DNA of 44,904 nucleotides from a bacterium (GTDB lineage Bacteria; Bacillota; Clostridia; UBA1381), in assembly GCA_030536655.1 (NCBI GenBank), contig JAUNPN010000008.1, positions 1 through 44,904 on the forward strand, given 5' to 3'. Position numbers and translations under genes: made by a program. Shown in pieces: positions 17,392 to 26,942 of this stretch. Under the pieces are notes generated by a model. That model saw only the letters and a list, made by a program, of their open reading frames with translations, did no database searches and was not told the DNA's origin. Each line of letters starts with the position of its first letter. Within the stretch, counting starts at the first letter, position 1.

Positions 17392-19164
17392 TTATGACAG
17401 ATAATAAGCGCCGCTTCTGAACTGAAAATAATACTGATATTCATGAACATCCTTATCGGTCACAACTCTTACAATAAGATTACCGGAGTAGGGAAGGTCG
17501 GTGATATTCGCATAATACGGAACATTCTCAGAAACTGCTTTTATAACTCCATCAACCTCATATTCTACGCGCAAAATATTTTCATGTGGGAAATACGCAT
17601 ATGCGTACAGCGGCATAGTGCCGTTTTCATATCGCTGATTACTTGAATTTGCCTTACAGAAGGTCTTTTCGGGCTTACCGGAAGCCGTTGTCAGATACCC
17701 TGCACCGTCTATCGCTTCATTGATAATCTCACGATACTCCGGAGTGGTCTTGTATTCCATAATTTCGCCGCCGCAGTTCTGATTGAAGTAGGTGAACATC
17801 TTGACCTGCGGGAACTTCATTGCAGTGTACCAATACATTGCACGTAACCGCTGTTCTGCCCAGCCGGTCAAATCAATGTCGGCATATAGTACCTTGCTTT
17901 CTACAGCACCTTCACTTATTGCAATCGGCTTGTCGATATTGTTCCGCTGCATAAAATCCGTCAGCTTCTTTATAGAATTGGACATCCAAGCGTAATCTCC
18001 GCAGTTGAAGGCAAGCAGTCCTTCATCGGACATGTCCGTTATTCCCATAAAATCATGCTTCATAAAGCACGACATACCGACCCAGTCAACATACTCATTG
18101 CCCGGATAGTACAGCTCATACGGTCTGTCAAGTGAACCGTAATCTCCCGGTGACCACATCATTGCAAGGTTATCATATTCATGTACAATATCCGCAATGT
18201 GCCGGAATGCCTTGACGAAGGCGGACGGAGAATTTCCCATTGTTCCCATGTTCATCTCCGCTCCGTAGCGGATAATTGCTTTTTGTCCCGCGGCGGTAAT
18301 GTTGTCAAGCGTCCGCCTGATGTATTCGTCATCATATGCCTGAGTTACGTCCATTGTGTTCCAGCAAATCAGGTTTATACAATCCTTTCCCTCAATTTCG
18401 GATTTATAATTCTTTTTGAAATCATCGTTACGCTCATCAAATTCAAAATATGAGGAATAAACTCCGAATGTATCGGTAAAACCCTCGGTTTCATCGGCGG
18501 TAATTCCGGCATAAATTCCGGTTTCGGGTTCTAATCTCGCACCTGAATAATATCGCTTGTTTCCCTGACCGGAAACGTGTGTGTACAGCTCAAACTCATT
18601 ATCCGCCGAAAATGCCCCGTATTCCTCAACTACCTTTTCCATAGTTGTTGCCGGAAAACGGAAGGAATTAAGGTACAGTGTTCTCACTGAATTATCATAT
18701 CTGTAATTGAAATTATAATCCGAATAGCCCCATTCTTCATTATATTTATCGGTAATTGCACCCAATGCTTCAACCTCAACACAGGTTCTGCCGTTCACAT
18801 TATAGGAAGGGATAAAAATTCCGTTCACATATGCAACAATATCTGTGCTAAGCACCTCGCCGCAGGTGCCGCCCACGCTGCCGCGTTCAACCGCAGGTGT
18901 GTTGTATTCCTGCGGTGCTTCAAGAGTAGTCACGTCAACACGTCTTGTTTCTTCATTAAATTGAACGTCAAAGCCGTATCCGCGTAAATCGGCAAGCGCA
19001 ACAGCGGTTGTGCCGTCTATGCTGTATGACGGAATTGGAACGTTGTCCACTACTGTCAGAATATCCGTTGTGTAAACCAATCCGAGAACCTCTCCCGGTT
19101 GTGCGGCGTAAGCAGTCAGTCCAAAGGCTGCTAAGGCAGCTGCAGTAAATATTAATTTTTTCAT
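17392..19164 (-). CDS. Secreted GH26-like glycosidase with two copper-amine-oxidase-like stalk domains
   Basis: The 590-residue protein starts with a signal peptide (MKKLIFTAAALAAFGLTAYA, cleavage AYA-AQ). Residues ~25-80 and ~100-170 are two related stalk domains of the copper-amine-oxidase N-terminal type (VVDNVPIPSYSIDGTTAVAL, YVNGIFIPSYNVNGRTCVEV). Residues ~200-490 look like a TIM-barrel clan-A hydrolase closest to GH26: acid/base Glu303 in RYGAEMNMG, MMWSPGDYG, YYPGNEYVDWVG, and nucleophile Glu418 in AISEGAVE. Residues ~510-590 are a beta domain. GH26 enzymes are mostly beta-mannanases, but the substrate here is undetermined. AAAGGAAG precedes the ATG. It is a single gene, convergent with the GT-C-like gene. 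Confidence 0.8.
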   Translation of the reverse strand: MKKLIFTAAALAAFGLTAYAAQPGEVLGLVYTTDILTVVDNVPIPSYSIDGTTAVALADLRGYGFDVQFNEETRRVDVTTLEAPQEYNTPAVERGSVGGTCGEVLSTDIVAYVNGIFIPSYNVNGRTCVEVEALGAITDKYNEEWGYSDYNFNYRYDNSVRTLYLNSFRFPATTMEKVVEEYGAFSADNEFELYTHVSGQGNKRYYSGARLEPETGIYAGITADETEGFTDTFGVYSSYFEFDERNDDFKKNYKSEIEGKDCINLICWNTMDVTQAYDDEYIRRTLDNITAAGQKAIIRYGAEMNMGTMGNSPSAFVKAFRHIADIVHEYDNLAMMWSPGDYGSLDRPYELYYPGNEYVDWVGMSCFMKHDFMGITDMSDEGLLAFNCGDYAWMSNSIKKLTDFMQRNNIDKPIAISEGAVESKVLYADIDLTGWAEQRLRAMYWYTAMKFPQVKMFTYFNQNCGGEIMEYKTTPEYREIINEAIDGAGYLTTASGKPEKTFCKANSSNQRYENGTMPLYAYAYFPHENILRVEYEVDGVIKAVSENVPYYANITDLPYSGNLIVRVVTDKDVHEYQYYFQFRSGAYYLS

Positions 19165-19371
19165 ATTTTCTTCCTTTCTTCACTGTTTTTGATAAAATAA
19201 GTTTACTACAAAATCCTTAAAAACACAATCTAATTTGCCTGAAATGCCGTCAAACTGTCATGAAATACCAAAACAGCCTTATTTTCTTGATTTAGTGCAG
19301 TTTGTACATAAAAATACCTAAAAAAATTTACAACTTTTTTTCAAAAAAAGGTGGTAATTTGTTAATGAATA

Positions 19372-19380
19372 TGGTATAAT
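19372..19380 (+). promoter_or_regulatory. Extended -10 promoter of secA
   Basis: TGGTATAAT is an extended -10 box 42 bases before the secA start; no good -35 is visible at 17 bases. The remainder of the 19165-19421 gap shows no gene. Confidence 0.55.
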
Positions 19381-19421
19381 ATAAAATAGTGTACTATGAT
19401 TTGGAAGAAAGGATTACTTCT

Positions 19422-22145
19422 ATGAATATATTTGATAAAATCTTCGGTACGTATTCGGACCGTGAGTTAAAGCGCGTAAAGCCGATTGCTCAAAAGGTTA
19501 TGGAGCTTGAGGATACAATGGCTGCGCTTTCGGACAAGGAGCTTAAGGCAAAAACACCGGAATTTAAGGAGAGACTGGCAAAGGGTGAAACATTGGACGA
19601 CCTTCTCCCGGAGGCTTTTGCCGTAATGCGTGAAGCAAGCTGGAGAGTTCTCGGCATGAAGCATTTCTACGTTCAGGTTATCGGCGGTATTATTCTTCAC
19701 CAGGGAAGAATTGCCGAAATGAAAACCGGTGAAGGTAAAACCCTCGTTTCAACGCTTCCGGCATATCTGAACGCTCTTACAGGTGACGGTGTACATATCG
19801 TTACCGTAAATGATTATCTTGCAAAGCGTGACTCGGAATGGATGGGTAAGGTATACCGTTATCTTGGAATGAGCGTTGGTCTTATCATTCACGATCTTGA
19901 CAACGATCAGCGCCGCAAGGCTTATGCTTGTGATATTACCTACGGAACAAACAATGAGCTGGGCTTTGACTATCTGCGTGACAACATGGTTGTACGCAAG
20001 GAGGAAATGGTTCAGCGCGGACATAATTATGCAGTTGTCGATGAGGTGGACTCAATTCTTATTGATGAAGCAAGAACTCCGCTTATTATTTCCGGACAGG
20101 GCGAGGACGCTAACGAGCTGTACAAGCAGGCCGACGCTGTTGCAAAGAGATTAAAGTGCCTTGTTTTAACAGAGCATGACGATAAGCAGCTTGACGTTGA
20201 TGTTGATGCTGATTACATCGTTGACGAAAAGGCAAAGACTGCCTCGCTCACAGAGAGAGGTACAAAAAAGGTTGAGCAGGCGTTTGCGATAGATAACCTT
20301 GCCGACCCGGAGAATATGAAAATTCAGCATCATATCAATCAGGCGCTTCACGCTAACGGCGTAATGCACCGTGACCAGCAGTATGTTGTAAAAGACGGAG
20401 AGGTTATGATTGTTGATGAATTTACAGGCCGTATCATGCCGGGCAGACGCTACAGCGACGGACTTCATCAGGCGATTGAGGCAAAGGAAGGCGTTAAGGT
20501 TGAGAACGAGTCTAAGACACTCGCAACAATTACCTTCCAGAACTTCTTCCGTTTATATAACAAGCTTTCGGGTATGACGGGTACGGCTCTTACAGAGGAG
20601 GAGGAATTCCAGCATATCTATAAGCTTGACATCGTTGCTATCCCCACAAATAAGCCGGTTATCAGAAACGATATGGAGGACAGCGTTTATAAGACGGAAA
20701 ACGGTAAGTTTAAGGCGGTTATCCGTCAGATTAAGGAATGCCATGAAAAGGGACAGCCGGTGCTTGTCGGTACTGTAAACGTAGACAAGTCGGAAATGCT
20801 TTCAAAGCTTTTGAAGCGTGAGGGTATTCCGCATGAAGTACTGAATGCAAAATTCCATGAGAAGGAAGCGCAGATTGTAGCTCAGGCAGGTAAGAAGGGC
20901 GCCGTAACAATTGCGACCAACATGGCGGGACGAGGTACGGATATTAACCTCGGCGGTAACGCTGAATATATGGCAAAGCATGAAATGTCAAAGCTCGGCT
21001 ACTCCGAGGAGCTTATCAACGAGGCAACCGGCTTCGGCGATACCGATGATCAGGAAATTATTGATGCAAGAACAAAGTTCCGGGAGCTTCTTGAAAAGTA
21101 TAAGGAACAGATTCAGCCGGAGCATGACGAGGTTCTCGCGCTGGGAGGTCTGTTTATTATCGGTACGGAGCGTCACGAATCAAGACGTATAGATAACCAG
21201 TTAAGAGGACGTGCCGGACGTCAGGGCGACCCGGGCGCGTCAAAGTTCTTCCTCTCGTTGGATGATGACCTTATGCGTATTTTCGGAAGCGAGAGAGTAA
21301 AGAAAATGGTTGATTCGCTTGGACTTGAGGAGGATCAGCCGATTGAAGCAAAAATTTTAACAAACTCAATTCAGAATGCTCAGAAGAATCTTGAGAGCAG
21401 GAACTTTGATTCGCGTAAGCATGTTCTTCAGTATGACGAGGTTATGAATGAGCAGAGAAAAATTATATACAAGCAGCGTCAGATGGTACTTGACGGTGAG
21501 GATATTTCGGGCGTAATCAGGACAATGATTGAATCGATTATTGATACTGCGCTTGATAACTATATCGGTATTTCGGAAATTCCGGAGGACTGGAATATAC
21601 GCGCTATTAAGGAGTTTGCAAACACATATCTCAAGGCGGAGGACCGCTTCGATATTCCGGAGGAGGATATGGAAACGATTACAAAGGCTGACGTCAAAGA
21701 CGAGCTTATGAAAATCGCTACAGGCAATTACGAGAAGCAGGAGGAGCTTTTCGGCAGCAATATGCGTGAAATTGAGCGCGTAATGATGCTTCGTGTTGTT
21801 GATACTCTCTGGATGGATCACCTTGACGAGATGGAGCACGTAAAGAGAGAAATCGGACTGCGCGCATACGGTCAGCATGACCCGGTAGTTGAGTATAAGA
21901 ACGTAGGCTCGGAGCTTTACGAGGATATGCTTGACGCAATCAAGCGTGATACTGTAAGATATGTATTGTCGGTACAGCCGAGAACGGAGATTAAGCGCGA
22001 ACAGGTTGCAAAGCCGCTTGATACCGGCGGTGACGGCTCGCTTAAAAGCTCAGGCGTAAGAGCTAAGAAAACACCGGGCAGAAATGACCCGTGTCCGTGC
22101 GGCAGCGGCAAGAAGTATAAGCACTGCTGCGGAAGGAACGCGTAA
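19422..22145 (+). CDS. secA: Preprotein translocase ATPase SecA
   Basis: The 907-residue product drives Sec-dependent protein export at Sec[22 protein letters not shown] is the usual N-terminus; an in-frame ATG 33 bases earlier lacks a ribosome-binding site, whereas GAAAGGATT precedes 19422. Visible elements are Walker [30 protein letters not shown], the preprotein cross-linking region, [35 protein letters not shown] and [20 protein letters not shown]. The C-terminus is a zinc-binding SEC-C motif ([14 protein letters not shown]) for SecB or ribosome contact. Length is normal. The next gene starts within its stop codon (TAATG). Confidence 0.98.
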   Translation: MNIFDKIFGTYSDRELKRVKPIAQKVMELEDTMAALSDKELKAKTPEFKERLAKGETLDDLLPEAFAVMREASWRVLGMKHFYVQVIGGIILHQGRIAEMKTGEGKTLVSTLPAYLNALTGDGVHIVTVNDYLAKRDSEWMGKVYRYLGMSVGLIIHDLDNDQRRKAYACDITYGTNNELGFDYLRDNMVVRKEEMVQRGHNYAVVDEVDSILIDEARTPLIISGQGEDANELYKQADAVAKRLKCLVLTEHDDKQLDVDVDADYIVDEKAKTASLTERGTKKVEQAFAIDNLADPENMKIQHHINQALHANGVMHRDQQYVVKDGEVMIVDEFTGRIMPGRRYSDGLHQAIEAKEGVKVENESKTLATITFQNFFRLYNKLSGMTGTALTEEEEFQHIYKLDIVAIPTNKPVIRNDMEDSVYKTENGKFKAVIRQIKECHEKGQPVLVGTVNVDKSEMLSKLLKREGIPHEVLNAKFHEKEAQIVAQAGKKGAVTIATNMAGRGTDINLGGNAEYMAKHEMSKLGYSEELINEATGFGDTDDQEIIDARTKFRELLEKYKEQIQPEHDEVLALGGLFIIGTERHESRRIDNQLRGRAGRQGDPGASKFFLSLDDDLMRIFGSERVKKMVDSLGLEEDQPIEAKILTNSIQNAQKNLESRNFDSRKHVLQYDEVMNEQRKIIYKQRQMVLDGEDISGVIRTMIESIIDTALDNYIGISEIPEDWNIRAIKEFANTYLKAEDRFDIPEEDMETITKADVKDELMKIATGNYEKQEELFGSNMREIERVMMLRVVDTLWMDHLDEMEHVKREIGLRAYGQHDPVVEYKNVGSELYEDMLDAIKRDTVRYVLSVQPRTEIKREQVAKPLDTGGDGSLKSSGVRAKKTPGRNDPCPCGSGKKYKHCCGRNA

Positions 22146-22351
22146 TGAAACTGTATAAAGCATTATGTATAACCGGCGCGGTAACTATGATTGCTATGAT
22201 TACCGCGCTTGTAATGAATATGATTAAGAGCATGGAAGATACAGCGGTTGGAAAAGTGTCGGTAATCTTGGCGTTTATTTTTGCAGCGGTATTTACTGTT
22301 ATGTTTATTGCTGTGGTTATAAAGCATATAATTAAAAATAGAAGGAAGTGA
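22145..22351 (+). CDS. Small two-pass membrane protein between secA and prfB
   Basis: The 68-residue product has two membrane segments, about residues 5-26 (ALCITGAVTMIAMITALVMN) and 37-62 (VSVILAFIFAAVFTVMFIAVVI), and ends in KHIIKNRRK. The cytoplasmic-loop and tail charges are consistent with both ends inside. The start overlaps the secA stop by one base, and GGAAGGAA within the secA end serves as ribosome-binding site. prfB starts six bases after its stop. I recognise no family. Confidence 0.75.
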   Translation: MKLYKALCITGAVTMIAMITALVMNMIKSMEDTAVGKVSVILAFIFAAVFTVMFIAVVIKHIIKNRRK

Positions 22352-22357
22352 TTAACG

Positions 22358-23477
22358 ATGTTGGAATACGATGAGTACAGATTAGAGCTGAACTCAATGG
22401 AGGAAGGCATTGAAGAACTGAGGGATTCACTTTGACATTGCAAATGCGAAGTCAGAGATAGAAAAGCTTGAAGCGCAGGCTGCGGAGCCGGGATTCTGGG
22501 ATGATATGGAGAATTCACAGAAGGTTTTTCAGAAAACAAAGCAGCTTAAGGATAAGGTTGAAAAGTATGAGTCCTTGCAGACTACCCGTGAAGACGCGCT
22601 TATGATGATTGAGCTTGCTGAGGAAGAAAACGACGCAAGCATGGTTGATGAAATAAAAAATACTGTAACAAAGCTTAATGAAGCTATTGAAAAGCTTACG
22701 CTTGAAACGCTTTTGAGCGGACAGTATGATAACTCGAACGCAATCGTAACCCTTCACGCGGGCGCGGGCGGCACAGAGGCTCAGGACTGGTGCGAAATGC
22801 TTTCGAGAATGTATCAGATGTGGGCGCAGAAAAACGGCTACAAGGTTGAAATCCTTGATACTCTTGACGGTGACGAGGCAGGAATAAAGAGCCAGACAAT
22901 AGAAATAACCGGAGAGAATGCGTACGGCTACCTTAAGGCTGAAAAGGGTGTGCACAGACTTGTAAGAATTTCACCGTTTAACTCGGCAGGCAAGAGAATG
23001 ACGTCTTTTTCGTCTGTCGAGGTTATGCCGGAGCTTGATGATAATATTGAGGTTGATATTCGTCCGGAGGATATTAAGATGGACGTATTCCGTTCATCGG
23101 GTGCAGGCGGTCAGCATATCAACAAGACGTCGTCGGCCGTAAGACTTACGCATATTCCGACCGGAATTGTAACCTCGTGTCAGACACAGCGTTCACAGTT
23201 CCAGAACCGTGACTACGCAATGAAGATGCTCAAGGCAAAGCTTATAGAGCTTGCGGAGCAGCAGCAGAAGGAAAAAATTTCGGATATTCAGGGAGTACAG
23301 ACCGAGAACGGCTGGGGAAATCAGATTCGTTCGTATGTATTCCAGCCGTATACCATGGTTAAGGATTTGAGAACAGGCTTTGAAATGGGTAACATTCAGG
23401 CGGTAATGGACGGTGAGCTTACCGGCTTTATTAACGCATATCTGAAAGCGTCAAAGCTTGGTACATTAAAGAAATAA
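22358..23477 (+). CDS. prfB: Peptide chain release factor 2, with programmed +1 frameshift
   Basis: RF2 releases peptides at UGA and UAA. The frame opened by the ATG at 22358 (after GAAGGAAGTG) gives MLEYDEYRLELNSMEEGIEE and stops after 25 codons at CTT TGA (22430-22435). Slipping one base continues with GAC ATT GCA into a 347-codon frame, giving 372 residues in all, normal for RF2. An internal Shine-Dalgarno-like GAGGGA precedes the slip site, as in classical prfB autoregulation, where low RF2 favours the frameshift. The stop-recognition SPF motif (ISPFNSAGKR) and the catalytic SSGAGGQHINKTSSAVR are intact. A strong terminator follows. Confidence 0.97.
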
Positions 23478-23480
23478 GCA

Positions 23481-23516
23481 GAAGGTATCATAGAATAAGT
23501 TCTATGATACCTTTTT
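23481..23516 (+). terminator. Terminator after prfB
   Basis: AAGGTATCATAGAA pairs with TTCTATGATACCTT, with a 4-5 base loop and a T-tract. Confidence 0.92.
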
Positions 23517-23565
23517 ATAAAAAGATAATATCGGGTATCGTATAATGAAGAACAGAGTCGCATAC

Positions 23566-23617
23566 TAAAGGCTCCGCCTTTGGGGGAGCTGTCCGCAAAG
23601 CGGACTGAGGGGCGGAT
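23566..23617. repeat. REP-like interspersed palindrome
   Basis: Two consecutive stem-loops occur: GGCTCCGCC-TTT-GGGGGAGC type, then GTCCGC-AAA-GCGGAC, ending TGAGGGGCGGA. This layout resembles the short GGCTCC...GGGGGAGCTGTC...GACTGAGGGG repeats common in intergenic DNA of gut Firmicutes (from memory). It lies between the prfB terminator and folC. Confidence 0.6.
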
Positions 23618-23667
23618 AGAAAAAACAAATTTTGAAGATACCGTAACTGTATAAATAGGAGAAGAAT

Positions 23668-24891
23668 ATGACATACGAGGAATCACTTGAATATATACAT
23701 TCAATACCGAAATTCCGCAGACCGTTAGGCAATGCGCAGCTTGCAAGATTATTGGGTGCGGCAGGAAATCCGCAGGATAAGCTGAGTGTAATTCATATTG
23801 CCGGAACAAACGGCAAAGGCTCAACGGCAGCAATGCTCAGTGAAATTTTAAAAAGGCAGGGCTATAAAACGGGAATGTTCACTTCGCCGTTTATTGAAGT
23901 GTTTAATGAAAGAATACAGATAAACAAGGAGCTTATTCCGGACAGTGATCTTGCGGAGTATACGGAAAGGATTAAGCGGCTTATGGATGAAAATGAAGCG
24001 TACGTTTCTGAGTTCGCATTTATAACAGCTGTTGCGTTTTTGTATTTTTATGAAAAGGGCTGCGATTATGTCGTGCTTGAAACGGGAATGGGGGGACGGC
24101 TTGACGCTACGAATATTGTAAAGAAGCCTAAGCTGTGTATTCTCACGTCAATCAGCCTTGACCACATGCAGTTCCTGGGGGATACGATTGAGAAAATTGC
24201 GGAGGAAAAATGCGGAATAATAAAGCGCGGAGTGCCGGTGGTTTCATACGGTAACGAAGCGGTGAAGGGTATAATTGAAGCAGCGGCGGAGGAAAAAGGC
24301 TCGGAGCTTGTGTTCCCGTCAGAGAGTGTCATTGCAGACGGCGGTTTTGTATACGAGGGAAAGCAATACAAGCTTTCGCTTAAGGGCGGGTATCAGGTGA
24401 AAAATGCCGCGCTCGTTATTAAAGCCTGTGAAATGCTTAACAAGTATGGAATTGCTGTATCCGATAAAGCGGCAGCGGAAGGTTTGGAGCATACCACATG
24501 GCCGGTAAGGTATGAATTTATCAGGGATAATCTTGTAATTGATGGGGGACATAATATTGACGGAGTGCGTGAGCTTGTAAAGTCGCTTAAGGCGGACGGA
24601 AGAAAAATATATGCGGTTACGGCGATGATGTCGGATAAGAGCATGGAGGAATGTATTTCGGAAATAGCCTTATGCGCAGAACGGATTTACTGCACAGAAC
24701 TTGATATGCCGAGATGTGGAAGTGCGGAGGAGCTGGCGAGTATTGCGGAGAAGTCGGGAAAGACTGCCGTTGTTGTAAAAAATCCGGTTGATGCGGTAAA
24801 AGCTGCATTGGCAGAGGCGGACAGTGATACGCTTGTTGCGGTATGCGGCTCGCTTTATCTTGCGGGTGAAGTGAGAAAATATTATCGTTAA
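23668..24891 (+). CDS. folC: Bifunctional folylpolyglutamate/dihydrofolate synthase
   Basis: The 407-residue enzyme adds glutamate to dihydropteroate or folates with ATP in the cytoplasm. It has the Mur-ligase-type P-loop IAGTNGKGSTAAML, the TSPFIEVFNERIQIN segment, the DYVVLETGMGGRLDATNI motif, ISLDHMQFLGDTIEKIAEEK (metal and phosphate site), and the C-terminal domain with DGGHNIDGVREL and AVCGSLYLAGEVR. Length is usual for the family. GGAGAAGA precedes the ATG. It is separated from prfB by a terminator and a REP-like element, so it probably has its own promoter, which I could not place. Confidence 0.95.
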   Translation: MTYEESLEYIHSIPKFRRPLGNAQLARLLGAAGNPQDKLSVIHIAGTNGKGSTAAMLSEILKRQGYKTGMFTSPFIEVFNERIQINKELIPDSDLAEYTERIKRLMDENEAYVSEFAFITAVAFLYFYEKGCDYVVLETGMGGRLDATNIVKKPKLCILTSISLDHMQFLGDTIEKIAEEKCGIIKRGVPVVSYGNEAVKGIIEAAAEEKGSELVFPSESVIADGGFVYEGKQYKLSLKGGYQVKNAALVIKACEMLNKYGIAVSDKAAAEGLEHTTWPVRYEFIRDNLVIDGGHNIDGVRELVKSLKADGRKIYAVTAMMSDKSMEECISEIALCAERIYCTELDMPRCGSAEELASIAEKSGKTAVVVKNPVDAVKAALAEADSDTLVAVCGSLYLAGEVRKYYR

Positions 24892-24934
24892 AACGGGCGC
24901 CGCCGCGCGGATTCTGCTGCGAAAGCCGAAGAAG

Positions 24935-24980
24935 CCGCTGCAAAATGCTCTTTTGCAGCGGTTCCTTGAATCTGTTTTTA
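24935..24980 (+). terminator. Hairpin between convergent folC and SLH genes
   Basis: CCGCTGCAAAA (24935-24945) pairs with TTTTGCAGCGG (24951-24961). A T-rich stretch follows after some bases. It could serve both convergent genes. Confidence 0.65.
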
Positions 24981-24983
24981 GTT

Positions 24984-25967
24984 TTAATTTATGTTGGTAT
25001 TTTTAAAATTTACGGCATTATAAATAATCAATGCCGCATCTCTCCTTGTTGTCGGAGAATTACCTTGAAATTGATTTATACCCTCTGTTAATCCGGCGGT
25101 CAATGCGACTATAGTGTAATTATGAGGATAATTTTTGCCTGTATCAAGCGCTTGTTCTTCAAGTCCGGCAGCTCTTACTGCGGCTGTAAGAGCTTCGCGT
25201 ATCAAAATATTTTCATCGGGTCTGAAGCTCCCGTCCTCATAACCTTTAAAATATTTTGATTTTGATATATATTCATATGCCCAATGCTCCGAGGTTACAT
25301 CTGTATAATTTTTATTGGCGCCGTCCGAGTTATCTATCTTATACATAAGCTTTGACAGCTCCGCACGCGTAATTTCCTTATCGGGCTTAAATGTCCCGTC
25401 CTCGTAGCCTTCCATGATGCCGCTGTCACGCAGGCTTATTACGGCACGTTTTAAGGTGTTATCATCCTGATCTATATCTTTATATATACTTTCTGTCCGT
25501 TCGGAAATATATTCCCATTCGAGATGAATAAATCCATTTCCGCTTCCTTCGGTAACTGTGATTGTGTAATAATATTTGCTGTCTTCCTCCAGAAGCTCGT
25601 CCGGGAAATCGTATTCCTGAGCATTGCCCTTGGCGGTCAGGTCTGTACTGAGTATAGGTTCGTTGCTTTTTTCATTATACACATTCAGTTTAAAATTAAT
25701 CTCAGAGTCAGACTCTGCGGAGATTCCGTATATAAAAGTATAATCGGATTCAGTATTCTTTGTGAATGTATATTTTGAGTAATACGTTTCCCCTTCTTCA
25801 TAAAACTTTACTTTAATGTCATCGCTGTTCATAAGTTCGTTCTTATCTTCCTGCGCTGACGGAGCACTGCTGTAATCGGGTTTTTCCTGAGCAAACACCC
25901 CTGTTCCCCATGTTATTGCAGATACTGAAATCAAAATTGAAATCAATTTATTTTTGAATATATGCAT
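24984..25967 (-). CDS. Secreted protein with three C-terminal S-layer homology domains
   Basis: The 327-residue product has a signal peptide (MHIFKNKLISILISVSAITW, cleavage near VFA-QE). Residues ~45-155 form an unassigned beta-rich domain. Residues ~160-325 hold three SLH repeats: MEGYEDGTFKPDKEITRAEL, then TDVTSEHWAYEYI with FKGYEDGSFRPDENI-REAL, and a weaker third (YTIVALTAGLTEGINQFQGN...TRRDAALIIY). SLH domains bind pyruvylated secondary cell-wall polymers and keep proteins on the surface. The ribosome-binding site AGGAAG is 11 bases from the ATG. The nearest good promoter is ~465 bases upstream (26431-26459), leaving a long leader. The ligand of the N-terminal domain is unknown. Confidence 0.88.
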   Translation of the reverse strand: MHIFKNKLISILISVSAITWGTGVFAQEKPDYSSAPSAQEDKNELMNSDDIKVKFYEEGETYYSKYTFTKNTESDYTFIYGISAESDSEINFKLNVYNEKSNEPILSTDLTAKGNAQEYDFPDELLEEDSKYYYTITVTEGSGNGFIHLEWEYISERTESIYKDIDQDDNTLKRAVISLRDSGIMEGYEDGTFKPDKEITRAELSKLMYKIDNSDGANKNYTDVTSEHWAYEYISKSKYFKGYEDGSFRPDENILIREALTAAVRAAGLEEQALDTGKNYPHNYTIVALTAGLTEGINQFQGNSPTTRRDAALIIYNAVNFKNTNIN

Positions 25968-25984
25968 AATGTATTCTCTACTTC

Positions 25985-26215
25985 CTATATGATGATTTTC
26001 ATGGTTCTCTTTTTTTGGTTATATGTTTTAAACTCTGCGCCTTTTGCGTTTATTATTTTAACGCGCATTTTCAGCCATGCGCGAAGGGCGTATTTTGAGT
26101 AAGCTTTTGCTGATGCTTGTACCTGAACATAAAGTGTCATTTTTAGCCGGCGTTGCACAACTATACTATAAACATTCTCTATGATAATGGGGGATTCCCT
26201 TTGTGATAATCTCAC
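25985..26215 (-). CDS. Doubtful short basic ORF in the SLH leader
   Basis: An open frame starts at GTG 26215 (76 residues); an internal ATG would give about 51 residues (MTLYVQVQASAKAYSKYALR onward). It is strongly basic and ends 17 bases before the SLH start. There is no convincing ribosome-binding site and no recognisable domain. It may be a leader peptide, a remnant of a secreted protein, or chance. It also overlaps a possible hairpin (CGCGCAT/ATGCGCG). Confidence 0.25.
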   Translation of the reverse strand: MRLSQRESPIIIENVYSIVVQRRLKMTLYVQVQASAKAYSKYALRAWLKMRVKIINAKGAEFKTYNQKKRTMKIII

Positions 26216-26430
26216 GTGATTAACGTTTTAGTAAAATATGTGTATTATGAACTATATGCTGAAATACTGACGTCACCAAAGTATACTCTATATTAAAATC
26301 CCGGATTAATCCGAAAATTTTAAACTTTGTATCAAGCGATTGTTTGAGCGGATAAAGCTTTTTTAACTCAGCTTTTTGTCTGAAAATATACAGATAAAAT
26401 AATTAATACCGATATTTTTTTATTGAGTTA

Positions 26431-26459
26431 ATTATAACATATTTATGTTGCTTTGTCAA
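26431..26459 (-). promoter_or_regulatory. Consensus promoter driving the SLH-gene leader
   Basis: On the minus strand TTGACA (26459-26454), 17 bases, then TATAAT (26436-26431): a full consensus match. It opens a leader of roughly 455 bases before the SLH start at 25967. Within the leader CGGATTAATCCG and AAGCT...AGCTT can fold. Confidence 0.8.
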
Positions 26460-26527
26460 CCCCAAATATGTAAAATTTTGAAAAAAAATTACATGCAATA
26501 AAAATCTGTAAAAAATTAAAAAAACAC

Positions 26528-26556
26528 TTGCATTTGCGTAAAAAGTGTGATATAAT
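26528..26556 (+). promoter_or_regulatory. Promoter of rpmE
   Basis: TTGCAT (26528-26533), 17 bases, TATAAT (26551-26556). It is divergent from the SLH leader promoter. Confidence 0.75.
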
Positions 26557-26604
26557 AGACTTCGGTGTGTGAAAAACGCTAATAAATATAAGGAGGAGTC
26601 GGTA

Positions 26605-26814
26605 GTGAAATCAGGAATTCATCCGGAATATAAGCAGACTACCATTACTTGTGCGTGCGGCAACGTCATTGCAACAGGTTCAACCAAGGAAAATATCCAG
26701 GTCGAAATTTGTTCAGCTTGTCACCCGTTCTATACAGGTAAGCAGAAGCTTGTTGACACAGGCGGTAGAATCGAGAAGTTTAACAGACGTTTCAACAGAG
26801 CAAAGAAGAACTAA
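26605..26814 (+). CDS. rpmE: 50S ribosomal protein L31, zinc-type
   Basis: The 69-residue product begins [20 protein letters not shown] from a GTG at 26605, directly after AAGGAGGAG; an in-frame GTG at 26569 would add 12 non-family residues. CACG and [10 protein letters not shown] supply the four zinc-binding Cys/His positions of the C+ form of L31, and [11 protein letters not shown] is the usual C-terminus. It belongs to the large subunit bridge region. rpsO follows after a 128-base structured leader without an obvious new promoter. Confidence 0.97.
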   Translation: MKSGIHPEYKQTTITCACGNVIATGSTKENIQVEICSACHPFYTGKQKLVDTGGRIEKFNRRFNRAKKN

Positions 26815-26829
26815 TTTTTTTGTTGATGA

Positions 26830-26930
26830 CCGGAACTTTTCAAATTTTAAGATTATTAGGTTAAACCCGTTCCTGGATAACCGAATCACCAACGGCTTCC
26901 CGGAAATGTGGGGATTATTCGTATATAGGA
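26830..26930 (+). promoter_or_regulatory. Possible S15 autoregulatory leader of rpsO
   Basis: The gap before rpsO can fold: GGAAC with GTTCC, and CGAATCACC with a GGGGATTATTCG arm that ends next to the AGGAGGTG ribosome-binding site. S15 represses its own translation through leader RNA in several bacteria. The match here is by position and folding only, not by a recognised consensus. Confidence 0.35.
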
Positions 26931-26942
26931 GGTGAATATACA

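Noticed and set aside
22433-22435. In-frame TGA in prfB as a nonsense mutation
   Set aside because: Context CTT TGA C and intact downstream frame match the conserved RF2 frameshift site.
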